Counted from the stretch's first letter, positions 7,817-18,013 are shown. The stretch is 64,000 nucleotides of DNA from Demequina subtropica (GCF_000971235.1 NZ_BBMB01000001.1:62001-126000); one strand, 5' to 3'. The notes: a model not told the origin generated them from the sequence alone. Made by a program: numbers and translations.

Positions 7817-8649
7817 GAATACGTGCTGTGATGGTCCTCGCCGCCAGTCTTGCCATAAGTGCTCTGCCGCCGACACTGGATCCAGTATTCGGCGACACCG
7901 CCAACGAGGAGAGCGACCGGCTACGCGTCGATGGTGAAGCCAAGAGCGCGCAAGGCGGGCAGGCGGGTGCGAGCCAGGCAGCAACCGCCCCGGTGGTCGA
8001 GTATCTGCGCATGGCCGAGTGCACCAACGGGTCGCCCCTCGAGTCGGAGGGTGCCTGCAGCACCACCGCCGGCGACTCCGCCACCTGCCCGGACGGCATG
8101 GACCCGCTCCTGCCGCTGTGGTCCCGCACGCTCCAGGCCGACGGCACCTGGAGCGCCTGGACCATGGAGACCGGCATCGCCTGCCCCAGCGAGTCCGACC
8201 TGCTCGCCCTCATCCGCCACGAGTGGACCCAGCTCCACATCGAAGCCCCGCCGGTGAGCATCCAGCCCGGCACCGGCACCGTGGTCGCCACCCTGCCGAC
8301 CGTCGCCTACACGTCCGCGGAACCCTTGACCCACGGCGCCATCCTGCTCGGCGCCGCCGTCACCATCCGCGCCACGCCCACCACCTACGTGTGGGACTGG
8401 GGCGACGGCGACACCACCACGACGACCGATCCCGGCGCCCCCTACCCGGATCACACCATCAGCCACGCCTACACCCGCGCCGCCAGCGCCGCGACGATCA
8501 CGCTCCACACCACCTGGACCGGCCACTACCGCATCGGCGACGGCGCTTGGACGGCCTTCGACGCCACCCTCACCACCGACTCCACTCCCATCCCGCTGAG
8601 CATCACGCATCCCCGGACGCGGCTCGTCGAGGGGCCCCTCGCCGGCTGA
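7813..8649 (+). CDS. Secreted PKD-domain protein
   Basis: 278 aa from GTG 7813, overlapping the DUF6318 gene stop. An N-terminal signal sequence (VMVLAASLAISALPP) predicts export. A central Cys-containing region precedes a PKD-like beta domain with the hallmark WDWGDGDT and a final strand around HAYTRA. PKD domains usually mediate protein or carbohydrate contacts outside the cell. The first ~170 bp are lower in GC than the rest, as is the end of the upstream gene. No catalytic motif is visible, and the specific role is unknown. Confidence 0.75.
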   Translation: MRIRAVMVLAASLAISALPPTLDPVFGDTANEESDRLRVDGEAKSAQGGQAGASQAATAPVVEYLRMAECTNGSPLESEGACSTTAGDSATCPDGMDPLLPLWSRTLQADGTWSAWTMETGIACPSESDLLALIRHEWTQLHIEAPPVSIQPGTGTVVATLPTVAYTSAEPLTHGAILLGAAVTIRATPTTYVWDWGDGDTTTTTDPGAPYPDHTISHAYTRAASAATITLHTTWTGHYRIGDGAWTAFDATLTTDSTPIPLSITHPRTRLVEGPLAG

Positions 8650-8700
8650 ACGGCTCGCAGACCAGGTGACACGGCACGAGCCCGGTGCCACGATGAGCAC

Positions 8701-9069
8701 ATGCTCGAGATTCCGCATCTCTACCACCTCGCCGTCGCCGCCGAGTGGGATCCCGCATCGACCGCGGACTACACGACGTCCACGCTCGGCCGCAGCCTCG
8801 CCGAGGAGGGCTTCATCCACCTCAGCCTCGCGCGGCAGGTCGAGGGCGTCGCGCGAGCGTTCTACGCGGACCACGACGTGGTGCTGCTCGAGGTCGATCC
8901 CGCCAAGGTGACGGCGCGCGTGGAGTTCGAGCAGGCGCCTGACATGGACGATGCGTTCCCGCACCTGTACGGTCCGATCCCGCGCGCCGCCATCGTCGCG
9001 GCCACGCCGGTGCCGCGCGACAGCGGGGGAGCGCTCGACTTCGCCGGGCTGCTGCCCGACCCGATCTGA
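8701..9069 (+). CDS. DUF952 family protein
   Basis: 122 aa. The order IPHLYHLA, EEGFIHLSLARQVEGVA, FYADHDVVLLEVD and FPHLYGPIP matches the small cytosolic DUF952 family, which has an ADP-ribosyltransferase-like fold and no settled function. CACGAT (8689-8694) lies 6 nt before the ATG and no ribosome site is seen, so the message may be leaderless. It converges with the sugar-dehydrogenase-like gene, 13 bp away. Confidence 0.85.
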   Translation: MLEIPHLYHLAVAAEWDPASTADYTTSTLGRSLAEEGFIHLSLARQVEGVARAFYADHDVVLLEVDPAKVTARVEFEQAPDMDDAFPHLYGPIPRAAIVAATPVPRDSGGALDFAGLLPDPI

Positions 9070-9082
9070 GGAGCGCCGCCCG

Positions 9083-10273
9083 TCAGCCGACGGTGATGCG
9101 CAGGATGCGGTCGTCGCCCTGCGGCGCCTCGCCGTCCTCGGTGTTGCCCGTCATCACGTAGAGCATCCCGTCGAGACCGGCGGCGACGCTGCGGACGTGA
9201 CCGATCCCGTCGAGGAGCACGTGAGGCTCGCTGGTCCCGTCGGCGGTGAGCGGGACACGCCAGACGCGGTCGCCGGCGACCGCGGACACGTAGACGCCCT
9301 CGTGCGTCGCCGCGATGCCGCCGGGCGTCGCCTCGGCCGGGTCCCACACCGCGACCGGCGCGGTGACGCCCTGGACCGTGGCACCGAGCTCGGTGCCCGC
9401 GGGCATCCCCGCGAGCCCGTCCGCGTCGGGCCAGCCGTAGTCGCCCCCCGCCACGATGAGGTCGAGCTCGTCCGACGTCGCGCCGCGGTCGCTCGCGTAG
9501 AGCCGTCCGTCGCCGACCCACGCGAGGCCCTCGACGTCGTGGTGGCCCAGCGACCAGACGCGGGAGCCGAACGGGTTGTCCGGGGCCTTCCGGCCGTCGT
9601 CCTCGCCGCCGTCGGCCACCACGCGCAGGATCTTGCCGGCCAGCGAGCCCTTCTTCGCGGCGAGCGCGGGCCGTCCGGCGTCGCCCGTGCCGATGTACAG
9701 GTACCCGTCGGGACCGAAGGCGAGGCGGCCGCCGTTGGACTCCTCACCGGACGGGATCCCGTCGACGATGACGATGGGCTGGCTCAGCAGCTCGTCGTGC
9801 AGCTCCATGCGCAGCACCGCGTTGTCGTGGGCGCGGGTGACGTACGCGTAGACGTAGGTCCGGTCGCCGGGCAGGACCTCGAGCCCGAGCAGGCCTCCCG
9901 TGCCGTCGGCGACGGTCGCGGCCCGCAGCGCCTCGGCGCCGGGACCGTTGAGCGGCGTCGCGACGCCCGCCCGGATCCGCTTCACGGTCCCGGTGGTCCG
10001 CTCGCTGACCAGCAGCGAGCCGTCGGGCATCGTCACCAGGGCGGACGGCGTGGTGAGCCCGGTCGCGACCACCTCGTCCGTGAGCACCGTGGCCGTGACC
10101 GGCCCGCCGATCTCGGTCGGCACGGGTGCCGGCTCGGCCGAGGCGGCGCCGCCGGTGCCGGAGACGATGCGCGAGGGGCTCGGCGCCGAGTCGTCCGCGG
10201 CCCCCGTGGAGCATGCGGCCAGGGCGAGCGGGAGCGCGCACGCGAGCGCGACGATGCGGGAGCGGGACGACAT
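9083..10273 (-). CDS. PQQ-type sugar dehydrogenase-like lipoprotein (glucose/sorbosone dehydrogenase family)
   Basis: 396 aa. A signal peptide with lipobox LAAC predicts a lipid-anchored surface protein. After a Ser/Pro/Ala linker there is a six-bladed beta-propeller of the GSDH family, with repeats such as LAFGPDGYLYIGTGDAGR, NPFGSRVWSLGHHDVEGLAW and DELDLIVAGGDYGWP. Relatives oxidise sugars with pyrroloquinoline quinone, but many actinobacterial members lack proven activity. A good promoter lies upstream. It stands alone between DUF952 and DUF885. Confidence 0.85.
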   Translation of the reverse strand: MSSRSRIVALACALPLALAACSTGAADDSAPSPSRIVSGTGGAASAEPAPVPTEIGGPVTATVLTDEVVATGLTTPSALVTMPDGSLLVSERTTGTVKRIRAGVATPLNGPGAEALRAATVADGTGGLLGLEVLPGDRTYVYAYVTRAHDNAVLRMELHDELLSQPIVIVDGIPSGEESNGGRLAFGPDGYLYIGTGDAGRPALAAKKGSLAGKILRVVADGGEDDGRKAPDNPFGSRVWSLGHHDVEGLAWVGDGRLYASDRGATSDELDLIVAGGDYGWPDADGLAGMPAGTELGATVQGVTAPVAVWDPAEATPGGIAATHEGVYVSAVAGDRVWRVPLTADGTSEPHVLLDGIGHVRSVAAGLDGMLYVMTGNTEDGEAPQGDDRILRITVG

Positions 10274-10282
10274 GATCGACCC

Positions 10283-10311
10283 AGGTTAGGCAGGCTTCTC
10301 CACGATGTAAA
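10283..10311 (-). promoter_or_regulatory. Predicted promoter of the sugar-dehydrogenase-like gene
   Basis: Minus strand: -35 TTTACA (10311-10306), 17-bp spacer, -10 TAACCT (10288-10283), then 9 nt to the ATG. Seen directly; activity is inferred. Confidence 0.5.
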
Positions 10312-10371
10312 AGTTGACACGATGCGTAGCGTCTGGTTGCCCCCGGGGGTAAGGCCCGGGCGGGGGCGCCG

Positions 10372-12009
10372 TCAGCCGAGCACGAGCCTGCGCAGGGTGG
10401 TGAGCGGCACCGCGCCGTAGCCGAGCACGGCGGCGTGGAAGTCGCGGATGTCGAAGCCGGGTCGCGACTCGGCCTCCGCCCGGATCGCGAGGATCTCGAG
10501 CCTGCCGACCATGTACGCGAGCGCCTGGCCGGGCATCCCGATGTAGCGGTCCACCTCCTGCTCGATGTGGAAGCGGTCGAGCGGCGAATGCGCCAGGCAG
10601 TACTGGATCGCCTCTTCGCGGGTCCACCCGAGCGCATGGATGCCGGTGTCGACCACCAGGCGGCACGCGCGCAGCGAGTCCGCGCTCAGCATGCCCACGC
10701 GCGACAGCTCGGACGAGTACAGCCCCATCTCATCGGCGAGCCGCTCGGTGTAGAGGCCCCAGCCCTCGGCGTACGCGGTGCTGAACAGCTCGCGTTGCAC
10801 CACGTGAAGCGCCTCGTTCTCGGCGTGGAGCGCGAACTGGAGGTGATGCCCGGGGATCGCCTCGTGGTACGCGATCGCCTCGAGCTCGTAGGTCGCCCAC
10901 GCATGCGGGTCGGCGGTCTTGAAGTAGAAGTCGCCCTCCTTGCCGGTCGAGGGCACGGGCGCCGAGTAGTACGCCATCGCGCCGAAGTCGGTGGCGTGGC
11001 CCAGGCAGCGTGCGCGGGGCATCGTCGAGAACCAGGCGGGCGAGGCGGCCTCGGCACGCGCGAGCGCCGCCTCGGCGTCCCGCACGATGTCCTCGGCGCG
11101 CGTGTAGCGCAGCGACTCGTCGTCGCGCAGCCGGGCGTAGATCTCGGCGATGTCGTCCGTGCCGAGCAGGGGCCCGGCCACCGCGCGGTACTCGTCCTCG
11201 AGGGAGGCGACCTGGGCGAGACCGAGCGCGTGCACCTCCTCCGGCGTGATGTCGAGCTGCAGGTGCGACCACATGCGGTCGCGGTAGACCGCGGCGCCGC
11301 CGGCGAGGTGCACCAGGCCGGGCCGCTCGTCGGGAAGCCCCCGCTCGGCGAGGCGGCGCAGGCGGTCGACGAAGCGCGCGACGCCCGCATGCACGGCCTC
11401 GGTGACCACGCTGTCCCGTTCGCGCCGCCACTCGGCCTGCGCCGCCTCGTCCACGTCGGTGGGGGGAGCCTGGGTGCAGAGCCTGTCGTCGCCGCCGTGG
11501 GCGGCGTGGAGGTAGCGCTCGGCCGAGCGCGCCGTGTCGAGCAGATGCCTCTCGAGCGCGACGCGGCCCTGATCCGCCGCGTCCTCGGCCACGTCGAGGA
11601 GATCGTCGAGGAAGCGGGGGAGGTGACGGAGCTTGGTGAGGTAGTCGTCCCCGTGCGAGGCGGTCCGCAGGGGGAACGCGTCGATGAACGACAGGATGTT
11701 CTCCCACGCGCCCATCGTGGGGTTGAGGTGGAGCAGCTCGGGCTCCCATGCGAGGTGGAGCGCGGTCGAGCGCGCGTGCGACGCGATGGTGTCGCGCAGG
11801 GCGAGGGCCTGGAGGTCGTCGCCGGGGTCGATCGCCTCGGCGGCCGCGGCGAACGCCGTGAGGCGCTCGTGCGCGCGGGCGCGCCCCTCGACGGAGACGT
11901 CGTTCCATTCGGCCAGATGCTCGAGCCGCCCGTCCCACATGAGGTCCAGAGGGCTGAGCGACATGGCGTAGGCGTAGTACTCGTCGGCGAGCGCGGTGAG
12001 ATCCGTCAT
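10372..12009 (-). CDS. DUF885 family putative peptidase
   Basis: 545 aa. The C-terminal half holds the zinc-peptidase-like motif HEAIPGHH and, about 30 residues later, [10 protein letters not shown], which supplies a third ligand; both are hallmarks of DUF885 proteins, related in fold to M32-like carboxypeptidases. No signal peptide is seen, so it is probably cytosolic. I start at ATG 12009 ([12 protein letters not shown]); TAGCGT on the minus strand 7 nt upstream could be the -10 of a leaderless message. Longer in-frame codons upstream run into the VOC gene region. Peptide substrate unknown. Confidence 0.85.
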   Translation of the reverse strand: MTDLTALADEYYAYAMSLSPLDLMWDGRLEHLAEWNDVSVEGRARAHERLTAFAAAAEAIDPGDDLQALALRDTIASHARSTALHLAWEPELLHLNPTMGAWENILSFIDAFPLRTASHGDDYLTKLRHLPRFLDDLLDVAEDAADQGRVALERHLLDTARSAERYLHAAHGGDDRLCTQAPPTDVDEAAQAEWRRERDSVVTEAVHAGVARFVDRLRRLAERGLPDERPGLVHLAGGAAVYRDRMWSHLQLDITPEEVHALGLAQVASLEDEYRAVAGPLLGTDDIAEIYARLRDDESLRYTRAEDIVRDAEAALARAEAASPAWFSTMPRARCLGHATDFGAMAYYSAPVPSTGKEGDFYFKTADPHAWATYELEAIAYHEAIPGHHLQFALHAENEALHVVQRELFSTAYAEGWGLYTERLADEMGLYSSELSRVGMLSADSLRACRLVVDTGIHALGWTREEAIQYCLAHSPLDRFHIEQEVDRYIGMPGQALAYMVGRLEILAIRAEAESRPGFDIRDFHAAVLGYGAVPLTTLRRLVLG

Positions 12010-12041
12010 GCCTGCGACGCTACCCGCGCGCGGGCGTCGCG

Positions 12042-12440
12042 TCAGTCGCCCCCGTCGCTCTCCATCACCGCGACCCAGTTCTCGCCCGGGTCCTTGAACC
12101 ACGCGATCGACGGCATCATCCCGTCGACGTCGCGCGCGATCCCGTCCTCGTCGGTCCACGGCAGCCGTTCGAACCGCACGCCCTTGCCACGGAGCTCCTC
12201 GACGGCCGACTCGAAGTCGTCGGTCGCGAAGTTGAGCACGGTGTGAGTCGCGGGGACGTGGTCCTCCTTCTCGTACACGAGCGTCGAGCCGCCGCCGGGG
12301 TGAAGGATGCGGAGCATCGGCCCCATGCCTTCGTCGTCCCGGAACTCGACCTCGAGCCCGAGCGTCCCGCCGTAGAAGTCCCGCGCCTTCGCCACGGAGT
12401 CGGTGGAGAAGCTCCCGAACGCCGTGCTGTCGTTGAACAT
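12042..12440 (-). CDS. VOC superfamily (glyoxalase/bleomycin-resistance-like) protein
   Basis: 132 aa, one VOC domain made of two beta-alpha-beta-beta-beta repeats: [20 protein letters not shown] and [16 protein letters not shown], then [23 protein letters not shown] and a closing [16 protein letters not shown]. Such proteins are small metal-dependent enzymes or binding proteins; the ligand here is unknown. The ATG is preceded by GGGAGGAA. A much longer open frame extends across ileS in the same phase but is a high-GC artefact. Confidence 0.85.
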   Translation of the reverse strand: MFNDSTAFGSFSTDSVAKARDFYGGTLGLEVEFRDDEGMGPMLRILHPGGGSTLVYEKEDHVPATHTVLNFATDDFESAVEELRGKGVRFERLPWTDEDGIARDVDGMMPSIAWFKDPGENWVAVMESDGGD

Positions 12441-12554
12441 GGTTCCTCCCGCGCGCCTGAGGGGGACGTGCGGCGCCCGACGCGCGAAGCGCCGCTCGGC
12501 TTCAGTGTGCGCTCGTCCGAGGCGGCGCGCGCGGGGTCCCGCATCGGCCTCCGG

Positions 12555-12773
12555 TACGCTGGGACGCAAAGCGTCGACCCGGCCATCACCGGAGAGCTTG
12601 CGGAAGAACGGGCCTCGCGCCTCAGTAGAACCGCACGGGCAGCCCGTCACAGCGAAGTCGAGCGGCGACCGCACCACCCGGGGCGGCCGCAAGCGGGGTG
12701 GTACCGCGCATCGTCCCTCGGGACGGGGCGTCCTCGCATCACAGAAGATCGCCTGGACCACCAAGAGGAACGC
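12555..12773 (+). promoter_or_regulatory. T-box leader of ileS (translational type)
   Basis: A -10 TACGCT (12555-12560) is followed by a short stem whose loop shows the isoleucine codon ATC at 12585-12587 (specifier), and by the T-box core GGTGGTACCGCG at 12697-12708, whose TGGT (12699-12702) would pair with the tRNA acceptor end. No U-run terminator is present. ACCACC at 12757-12762, directly before the AGAGGA ribosome site, could pair with GGTGGT and hide the site. This matches actinobacterial IleS T-boxes with a very short stem I. It fills most of the 333-bp gap 12441-12773; 12441-12554 shows nothing clear. Confidence 0.88.
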
Positions 12774-15700
12774 ATGACCGCGCGCTACCCCCTTCACCGC
12801 AGCTCCGAGCCCGGCTCCCACGTCGAGGTGCCGCCGTCGCCGCACTTCCCGTCGATCGAGACGGACGTGCTCGCGTACTGGGAGGCGGACAAGACGTTCC
12901 AGGCGTCGATCGACAACCGTCCCGCGCGCACCGAGGACGGCAACAACGAGTTCGTCTTCTACGACGGCCCGCCCTTCGCCAACGGCCTTCCCCACTACGG
13001 CCACCTGCTCACCGGCTACGCCAAGGACGTGGTGCCCCGCTTCGAGACGATGCGCGGCAAGCGCGTCGAGCGACGCTTCGGCTGGGACACGCACGGCCTG
13101 CCCGCGGAGCTCGAGGCCGAGCGGATCCTCGGCATCACGGACAAGTCCGAGATCGAGGAGATGGGCATCGCGGCGTTCAACGACGCGTGCCAGCAGTCGG
13201 TGCTGAAGTACACCAAGGAGTGGGAGCAGTACGTCACCCGCCAGGCCCGCTGGGTGGACTTCGAGAACGACTACAAGACGCTCGACGTCACCTTCATGGA
13301 GTCCGTCATCTGGGCGTTCAAGGAGCTCTACGACAAGGGCCTCGCGTACGAGGGCTTCCGCGTGCTGCCGTACTGCTGGCGCGACGAGACCCCGCTGTCC
13401 AACCACGAGCTGCGCATGGACGACGACGTCTACGCGATGCGCCAGGACCCCACGCTCGCGATCTTCCTGCCGCTGACCGAGGCCTCGATCGCCGCATCGT
13501 CCCTGAACGCCGACGCGAAGGCAGCCCTGACGGGCGCCTCGGTCACCGTGTGGACCACCACGCCGTGGACGCTGCCCAGCAACCTCGCCGCGGCCGTGGG
13601 CCCCGAGATCGAGTACGCCGTGGTGCGCCCGACCGAGGGCGCGTTCGCGGGCAAGGCGATGGTGCTCGCCGTCAGCCGGCTCGGCTACTACGGCCGCGAG
13701 CTGGGCGAGGGCTTCGAGACGCTCGCGACGCTCACGGGCGCACAGCTCGCGGGCCTCGAGTACGCGCCGCCGTTCCCGCACTTCGCGGGCCGCGAGAACG
13801 CGCACCGCATCCTGGTCGCCGACTACGTCACCACCGAGGACGGCACCGGCATCGTCCACCTCGCGCCGGCCTTCGGTGAGGAGGACATGAACGTCTGCCA
13901 GGAGGCCGGCATCGAGCCGGTCATCCCGATCGACTCGAAGGGCCGCTTCACGGCGGAGATCCCCGAGTACGAGGGCCTCCAGGTGTTCGACGCCAACCCC
14001 GCGGTCATCAAGGACCTCAAGGAGGCGGGCATCGTCCTGCGCCACGAGACCTACGACCACAGCTACCCGCACTGCTGGCGCTGCCGCAACCCGCTGATCT
14101 ACCGCGCGGTGGGCTCGTGGTTCGTGCGCGTGACTGAGTTCCGCGACCGCATGGTCGAGCTCAACGAGGACATCACGTGGGTCCCGGAGCACATCAAGCA
14201 CGGCCAGTTCGGCAAGTGGATCGAAGGCGCGCGCGACTGGTCGATCAGCCGCAACCGTTACTTCGGCACGCCGATCCCCGTGTGGGTCTCGGACGACCCT
14301 GCCTTCCCGCGCACGGACGTGTACGGCTCGCTCGAGGAGCTCGAGCGCGACTTCGGCCGGCTCCCGCTGGATGAGAAGGGCGAGCCCAACCTGCATCGTC
14401 CCTTCATCGACGACCTCACGCGCCCCAACCCCGACGACCCGTCGGGGAAGGCGACGATGCGCCGCATCAGCGACGTCTTCGACGTGTGGTTCGACTCGGG
14501 CTCGATGCCGTTCGCCCAGGTGCACTACCCGTTCGAGAACCGCGAGTGGTTCGACGGGCACAACCCGGCGGACTTCATCGTCGAGTACATCGGCCAGACC
14601 CGCGGCTGGTTCTACGTCATGCACGTCCTCGCGACGGCCCTGTTCGACCGCCCGGCCTTCAAGACGTGCGTCTCGCACGGCATCGTCCTCGGCTCGGACG
14701 GCCGCAAGATGTCCAAGTCTCTGCGCAACTACCCGGACGTCAACGAGGTGTTCCACCGCGACGGCTCCGACGCGATGCGCTGGTTCCTCATGTCCTCGCC
14801 CATCCTGCGCGGCGGCAACCTCATCGTCACGGAGGAGGGCATCCGCGAGGGCGTCCGCCAGGTGCTGCTGCCGCTGTGGTCGACGTACTACTTCTTCACG
14901 CTGTACGCCGGCGCCGCCAAGGGCGGCGAGGGCGTCCTCGGCGTCGAGGTGGACGAGCGCCAAGTCGCGTCGCTGCCGGTGATGGACAGGTACGTCCTGG
15001 CCAAGACCGCGGAGCTGGTCTCCGAGGTCACCGCGCAGATGGAGGCCTTCGACGTGCCCGGCGCGTCGGAGTCGCTGCGCCAGTTCATGGACCTGCTCAC
15101 CAACTGGTACGTCCGCACGCAGCGCGACCGCTTCTGGGACGAGGACCAGGACGCGTTCGACACGCTCTACACCGTGCTGGTGACGCTGACCAGGCTGGCC
15201 GCGCCGCTGCTGCCGCTCGCGACGGAGGAGATCTTCCGCGGCCTCACGGGTGAGCGCTCGGTGCACCTCACGGACTACCCGGTCGCGCCCGCGTCCTGGG
15301 CCGACGACTCGCTCGGCGCGGTCATGGACCAGGTGCGCGAGGTCGTGTCGAGCGCCCACGCGCTGCGCAAGAAGGAGCAGATCCGTGTCCGCCAGCCGCT
15401 CACCTCGCTCGAGGTCGCGGTCGAGGACCCGGCCTCCCTCGAGGCGTACACGGCGCTCATCGCGTCCGAGCTCAACGTCAAGGGCGTCTCGCTGGTGACG
15501 GTCGAGGCCTTCACCGCCGCGAACCCGGTCGAGCGTCGCCTCACGGTGAACGCCCGCGCGGCCGGACCGCGCATCGGCAAGGACGTGCAGGCGGCGATCA
15601 AGGGCTCGAAGACCGGCGACTGGTCCGATGCCTCGGGCCAGGTCGTGTCCGGCGGGATCCCGCTGGTCGAGGGCGAGTACGAGCTCGCGACGGTGATCGG

Positions 15701-16004
15701 CGGGGGAGAGGACAGCGGGTCGGCGGCCTCGGTCCTGCCGAACGGCGGCTTCGTGCTCATCGACACCGAGATCACACCCGAGCTCGAGGCCGAGGGCTTC
15801 GCCCGCGACCTCATCCGCGCGATCCAGGACGAGCGCAAGAGCGCCGGCCTCAACGTCTCCGACCGCATCGTGCTCACGCTCACCGTGCCGGCGGAGCGGC
15901 TCGAGGCCATCGCCGCGCATCGTGCGCTCATCGAGGGCGAGGTGCTCGCGGTCGAGACCCACGTCTCCGAGGGCGAGCAGTCCGTGCGGGTCGCGAAGGC
16001 CTGA
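12774..16004 (+). CDS. ileS: Isoleucyl-tRNA synthetase
   Basis: 1076 aa cytosolic class I aminoacyl-tRNA synthetase that charges tRNA-Ile. The HIGH box is HYGH (residues 74-77, in [13 protein letters not shown]), with [10 protein letters not shown] following, and the KMSKS box is at 645-649. The editing (CP1) domain with TTPWTLPSN and the anticodon-binding region are present. There is no C-terminal zinc-ribbon cysteine cluster, which together with the length points to the second, eukaryote-like IleS type. ATG 12774 follows AGAGGA. Regulated by the T-box leader; upstream in-frame codons belong to the leader and are not coding. Confidence 0.97.
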   Translation: MTARYPLHRSSEPGSHVEVPPSPHFPSIETDVLAYWEADKTFQASIDNRPARTEDGNNEFVFYDGPPFANGLPHYGHLLTGYAKDVVPRFETMRGKRVERRFGWDTHGLPAELEAERILGITDKSEIEEMGIAAFNDACQQSVLKYTKEWEQYVTRQARWVDFENDYKTLDVTFMESVIWAFKELYDKGLAYEGFRVLPYCWRDETPLSNHELRMDDDVYAMRQDPTLAIFLPLTEASIAASSLNADAKAALTGASVTVWTTTPWTLPSNLAAAVGPEIEYAVVRPTEGAFAGKAMVLAVSRLGYYGRELGEGFETLATLTGAQLAGLEYAPPFPHFAGRENAHRILVADYVTTEDGTGIVHLAPAFGEEDMNVCQEAGIEPVIPIDSKGRFTAEIPEYEGLQVFDANPAVIKDLKEAGIVLRHETYDHSYPHCWRCRNPLIYRAVGSWFVRVTEFRDRMVELNEDITWVPEHIKHGQFGKWIEGARDWSISRNRYFGTPIPVWVSDDPAFPRTDVYGSLEELERDFGRLPLDEKGEPNLHRPFIDDLTRPNPDDPSGKATMRRISDVFDVWFDSGSMPFAQVHYPFENREWFDGHNPADFIVEYIGQTRGWFYVMHVLATALFDRPAFKTCVSHGIVLGSDGRKMSKSLRNYPDVNEVFHRDGSDAMRWFLMSSPILRGGNLIVTEEGIREGVRQVLLPLWSTYYFFTLYAGAAKGGEGVLGVEVDERQVASLPVMDRYVLAKTAELVSEVTAQMEAFDVPGASESLRQFMDLLTNWYVRTQRDRFWDEDQDAFDTLYTVLVTLTRLAAPLLPLATEEIFRGLTGERSVHLTDYPVAPASWADDSLGAVMDQVREVVSSAHALRKKEQIRVRQPLTSLEVAVEDPASLEAYTALIASELNVKGVSLVTVEAFTAANPVERRLTVNARAAGPRIGKDVQAAIKGSKTGDWSDASGQVVSGGIPLVEGEYELATVIGGGEDSGSAASVLPNGGFVLIDTEITPELEAEGFARDLIRAIQDERKSAGLNVSDRIVLTLTVPAERLEAIAAHRALIEGEVLAVETHVSEGEQSVRVAKA

Positions 16005-16025
16005 CCCGCCGCTTCAAGGCGGACA

Positions 16026-16112
16026 CTCCGCACGAGATCCGCGCCGACACGCCGGTGACACGGCCCCTCCGGGGGCTCGTCGCCGGCGTGTCGCTTTCGG
16101 ATCCGTGCGGAG
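16026..16112. terminator. Large nested hairpin between convergent ileS and DUF2510 genes
   Basis: Outer arms 16026-16041 and 16098-16112 (CTCCGCACG...GATCCG against CGGATCCGTGCGGAG) and inner arms 16045-16055 and 16083-16093 (CGACACGCCGG against CCGGCGTGTCG) are complementary. No T-run follows. It probably stops transcription from both sides. The inner arms resemble a second hairpin at 17905-18001. Confidence 0.6.
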
Positions 16113-16133
16113 CGTCGGGGAGCGGCGGACGGG

Positions 16134-16802
16134 CTACCCGCAGGAGCCCTCCGCGAGGCCGTCCTGAGCGCTGTACCTGAAGGCGCCCACGGCTCCGCCC
16201 TCGACACGGACGGCCGCGCACCACGTCGCGTACGCGGGGTCGCCGGCCGCGATCTCGACGAGCTCGACCCCCTCCGAGACGGGTTCGCGCGCGTACTCGC
16301 CCTCGGGCGCGGTGAACACGTACTCGCCGCCCTCGACGGTGATGGTCGGCAGCTCGTCATGGTCGACGAGGTGCGTCGCGATCTCCTTGCCGAGGGTGGA
16401 GACGTCGGCCTTCGCGCGAGAGTCGGCCTCCTCCGCGGCGCGTTCCGCGTCGCGCTCGGCAGCCTCCTGGTCCCGGATCTCGGCGCGCGCGGCCTCCTCG
16501 GCCGAGGCCGCGTCGTCGGCACGCGTGTCGGCCATGTACAGCGCGGCGGAGACGGCGAGCAGCGCCACCGAGAGCGCCCCCAGCACGGTCGCGACGATCA
16601 TGCCGACGCGCGGGGCGCGCGAGGGCTCGGGCTCGGCGAAGCCGCGGGCGAGCCCGGGCGGCGCCGACACCGCCGGGGATGCTGGCTGCGGCGGCTCCGC
16701 GGGCCTGACGTGATCGGTCCAGGCGACGCCGTCCCAGTAGCGCAGCCGACCCGGCTGCAGCGAATCCGGATGCCAGCTGGCAGCCGCCCTCGACTCGTTC
16801 AT
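16134..16802 (-). CDS. DUF2510-domain membrane protein
   Basis: 222 aa. The N-terminal DUF2510 motif (WHPDSLQPGRLRYWDGVAWT) lies in the cytoplasm, followed by a Pro/Ala linker, one membrane helix (about residues 68-90) and an Ala/Glu/Asp-rich coiled-coil-like stretch. The outer domain of ~90 residues holds two cysteines (WCAAV and EGSCG). The domain is common in actinobacterial envelope proteins but has no assigned function. The ATG at 16802 has a GGGGGA site nearby. A 14-bp sequence upstream is shared with the other DUF2510 gene at 18969-19295. Confidence 0.75.
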   Translation of the reverse strand: MNESRAAASWHPDSLQPGRLRYWDGVAWTDHVRPAEPPQPASPAVSAPPGLARGFAEPEPSRAPRVGMIVATVLGALSVALLAVSAALYMADTRADDAASAEEAARAEIRDQEAAERDAERAAEEADSRAKADVSTLGKEIATHLVDHDELPTITVEGGEYVFTAPEGEYAREPVSEGVELVEIAAGDPAYATWCAAVRVEGGAVGAFRYSAQDGLAEGSCG

Positions 16803-16984
16803 GCGATCCCCCTCGGTCGCGCGAGCCCGCGCTCGCGTGGCGCCGACGCTAGCCGTCCGGGTGCGTGCGCTCAAGGTGAGTGGGCGAACTATCCCAAATC
16901 TGCCAGGGGTGACGTGGTGGATGCACTCGCGGGTGCGCCCCGTGCCAGGATGGCGGGAGACGCTGTGCCGGGTTGGAGGAAGCC

Positions 16985-17884
16985 ATGACCGTTCTCATCT
17001 CGCCTTCCGAGCTGGTCGACGAGCTCGCGTCGTCCGCGCCGCCGCGGCTGCTCGACGTCAGGTGGGCGCTCGCGCAGCCCGACGGGCACGCCGACTTCGA
17101 GGCGTCGCACATCCCCGGCGCGGTCTACGTCGATGTCGACACCGAGCTGGCGGACATCGGCGACCCGGCTCGGGGCCGCCACCCGCTTCCCACGCCGGAG
17201 GCGTTCCAGGCGGCCGCGCGTGCCTGGGGGCTGGACGACGGCGACGCCGTGGTGGTCTACGACGCGGGGCCGTCGTACGGCGCGGCGCGCGCGTGGTGGC
17301 TGCTGCGCCATGCGGGCGTGCACGACGTGCGGATCCTCGACGGCGGGCTTGCGGAGTGGGTCGGGGAGGGCGGGCCGGTCGAGGCGGGCGCCGTCGAGCC
17401 ACGTCCCGGCGCGATCACGCTCGGCTGGGGGCACATGCCCGTCATCGACGGCGACGCCGCGGCGGCCTGGCCCGAGCACGGATTCCTCCTCGACGCGCGC
17501 GCGCCCGAGCGCTTCCGCGGCGACATCGAGCCCATGGACCCCGTCGCCGGGCACATCCCCGGGGCGGTCAACGCGCCCACCTCGGACAACCTCGCCGAGG
17601 ACGGCCGCTTCTACGGGCGGGGAGGGCTCGGGGAGCGCTTCGCGGACCTCGGGATCGATGCGTCCGACCCGGTCGCGGTGTACTGCGGCTCGGGGGTGAC
17701 GGCCGCGCACGAGATCGCGGCGCTCGAGATCGCCGGCTTCCGCGCGGCGCTCTACCCGGGATCGTGGTCCGAGTGGGCGAACACCCCGGGGCGCCCGGTC
17801 GGGACGGGGGAGCAGTCGGTCGGACGGATGGGTCATCCGCTCCCGCACCCCAAGGGCCACGTCGCGCGCCAGCAGGCGCACTAG
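16985..17884 (+). CDS. sseA: Sulfurtransferase with two rhodanese domains
   Basis: 299 aa, two rhodanese domains. The second holds the active loop CGSGVTA with catalytic Cys234, typical of thiosulfate or 3-mercaptopyruvate sulfurtransferases; the first is inactive, with Asp where Cys would be (VVYDAGPSYGAAR). It moves sulfane sulfur to an acceptor such as cyanide or a thiol in the cytosol. I choose ATG 16985 because GGAGGA (16975-16980) lies at the right distance; an upstream in-frame TTG overlaps that site. The donor (thiosulfate or mercaptopyruvate) cannot be told from sequence alone. Confidence 0.9.
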   Translation: MTVLISPSELVDELASSAPPRLLDVRWALAQPDGHADFEASHIPGAVYVDVDTELADIGDPARGRHPLPTPEAFQAAARAWGLDDGDAVVVYDAGPSYGAARAWWLLRHAGVHDVRILDGGLAEWVGEGGPVEAGAVEPRPGAITLGWGHMPVIDGDAAAAWPEHGFLLDARAPERFRGDIEPMDPVAGHIPGAVNAPTSDNLAEDGRFYGRGGLGERFADLGIDASDPVAVYCGSGVTAAHEIAALEIAGFRAALYPGSWSEWANTPGRPVGTGEQSVGRMGHPLPHPKGHVARQQAH

Positions 17885-17904
17885 CCGACAGCCGCGCCCT
17901 CGCT

Positions 17905-18001
17905 GGACACTGCCAACGGATCTCGCCGCGACGCGCCGGTGCCGAAGGCGAGATGCGCCAGTCGTACCGGCGTGTCGCGACCAGCTCCGTTGGTGCTGTC
18001 C
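17905..18001. repeat. Nested hairpin in the 3' gap of sseA
   Basis: Outer arms 17905-17920 and 17986-18001 match at 13 of 16 positions; inner arms 17927-17940 and 17966-17979 match at 13 of 14. ATCTCGCC (17920-17927) can instead pair with GGCGAGAT (17947-17954). The inner stem shares the CGCCGG/CCGGCGTGTCGC theme with the hairpin after ileS. It sits between two convergent genes and may act as a bidirectional terminator or a REP-like repeat. Confidence 0.55.
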
Positions 18002-18013
18002 GAGGGGAGGGGG

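Noticed and set aside
12042-15962. 1306-residue minus-strand frame through ileS ending in the VOC protein
   Set aside because: Only the last 132 residues resemble a protein family; the rest mirrors ileS.
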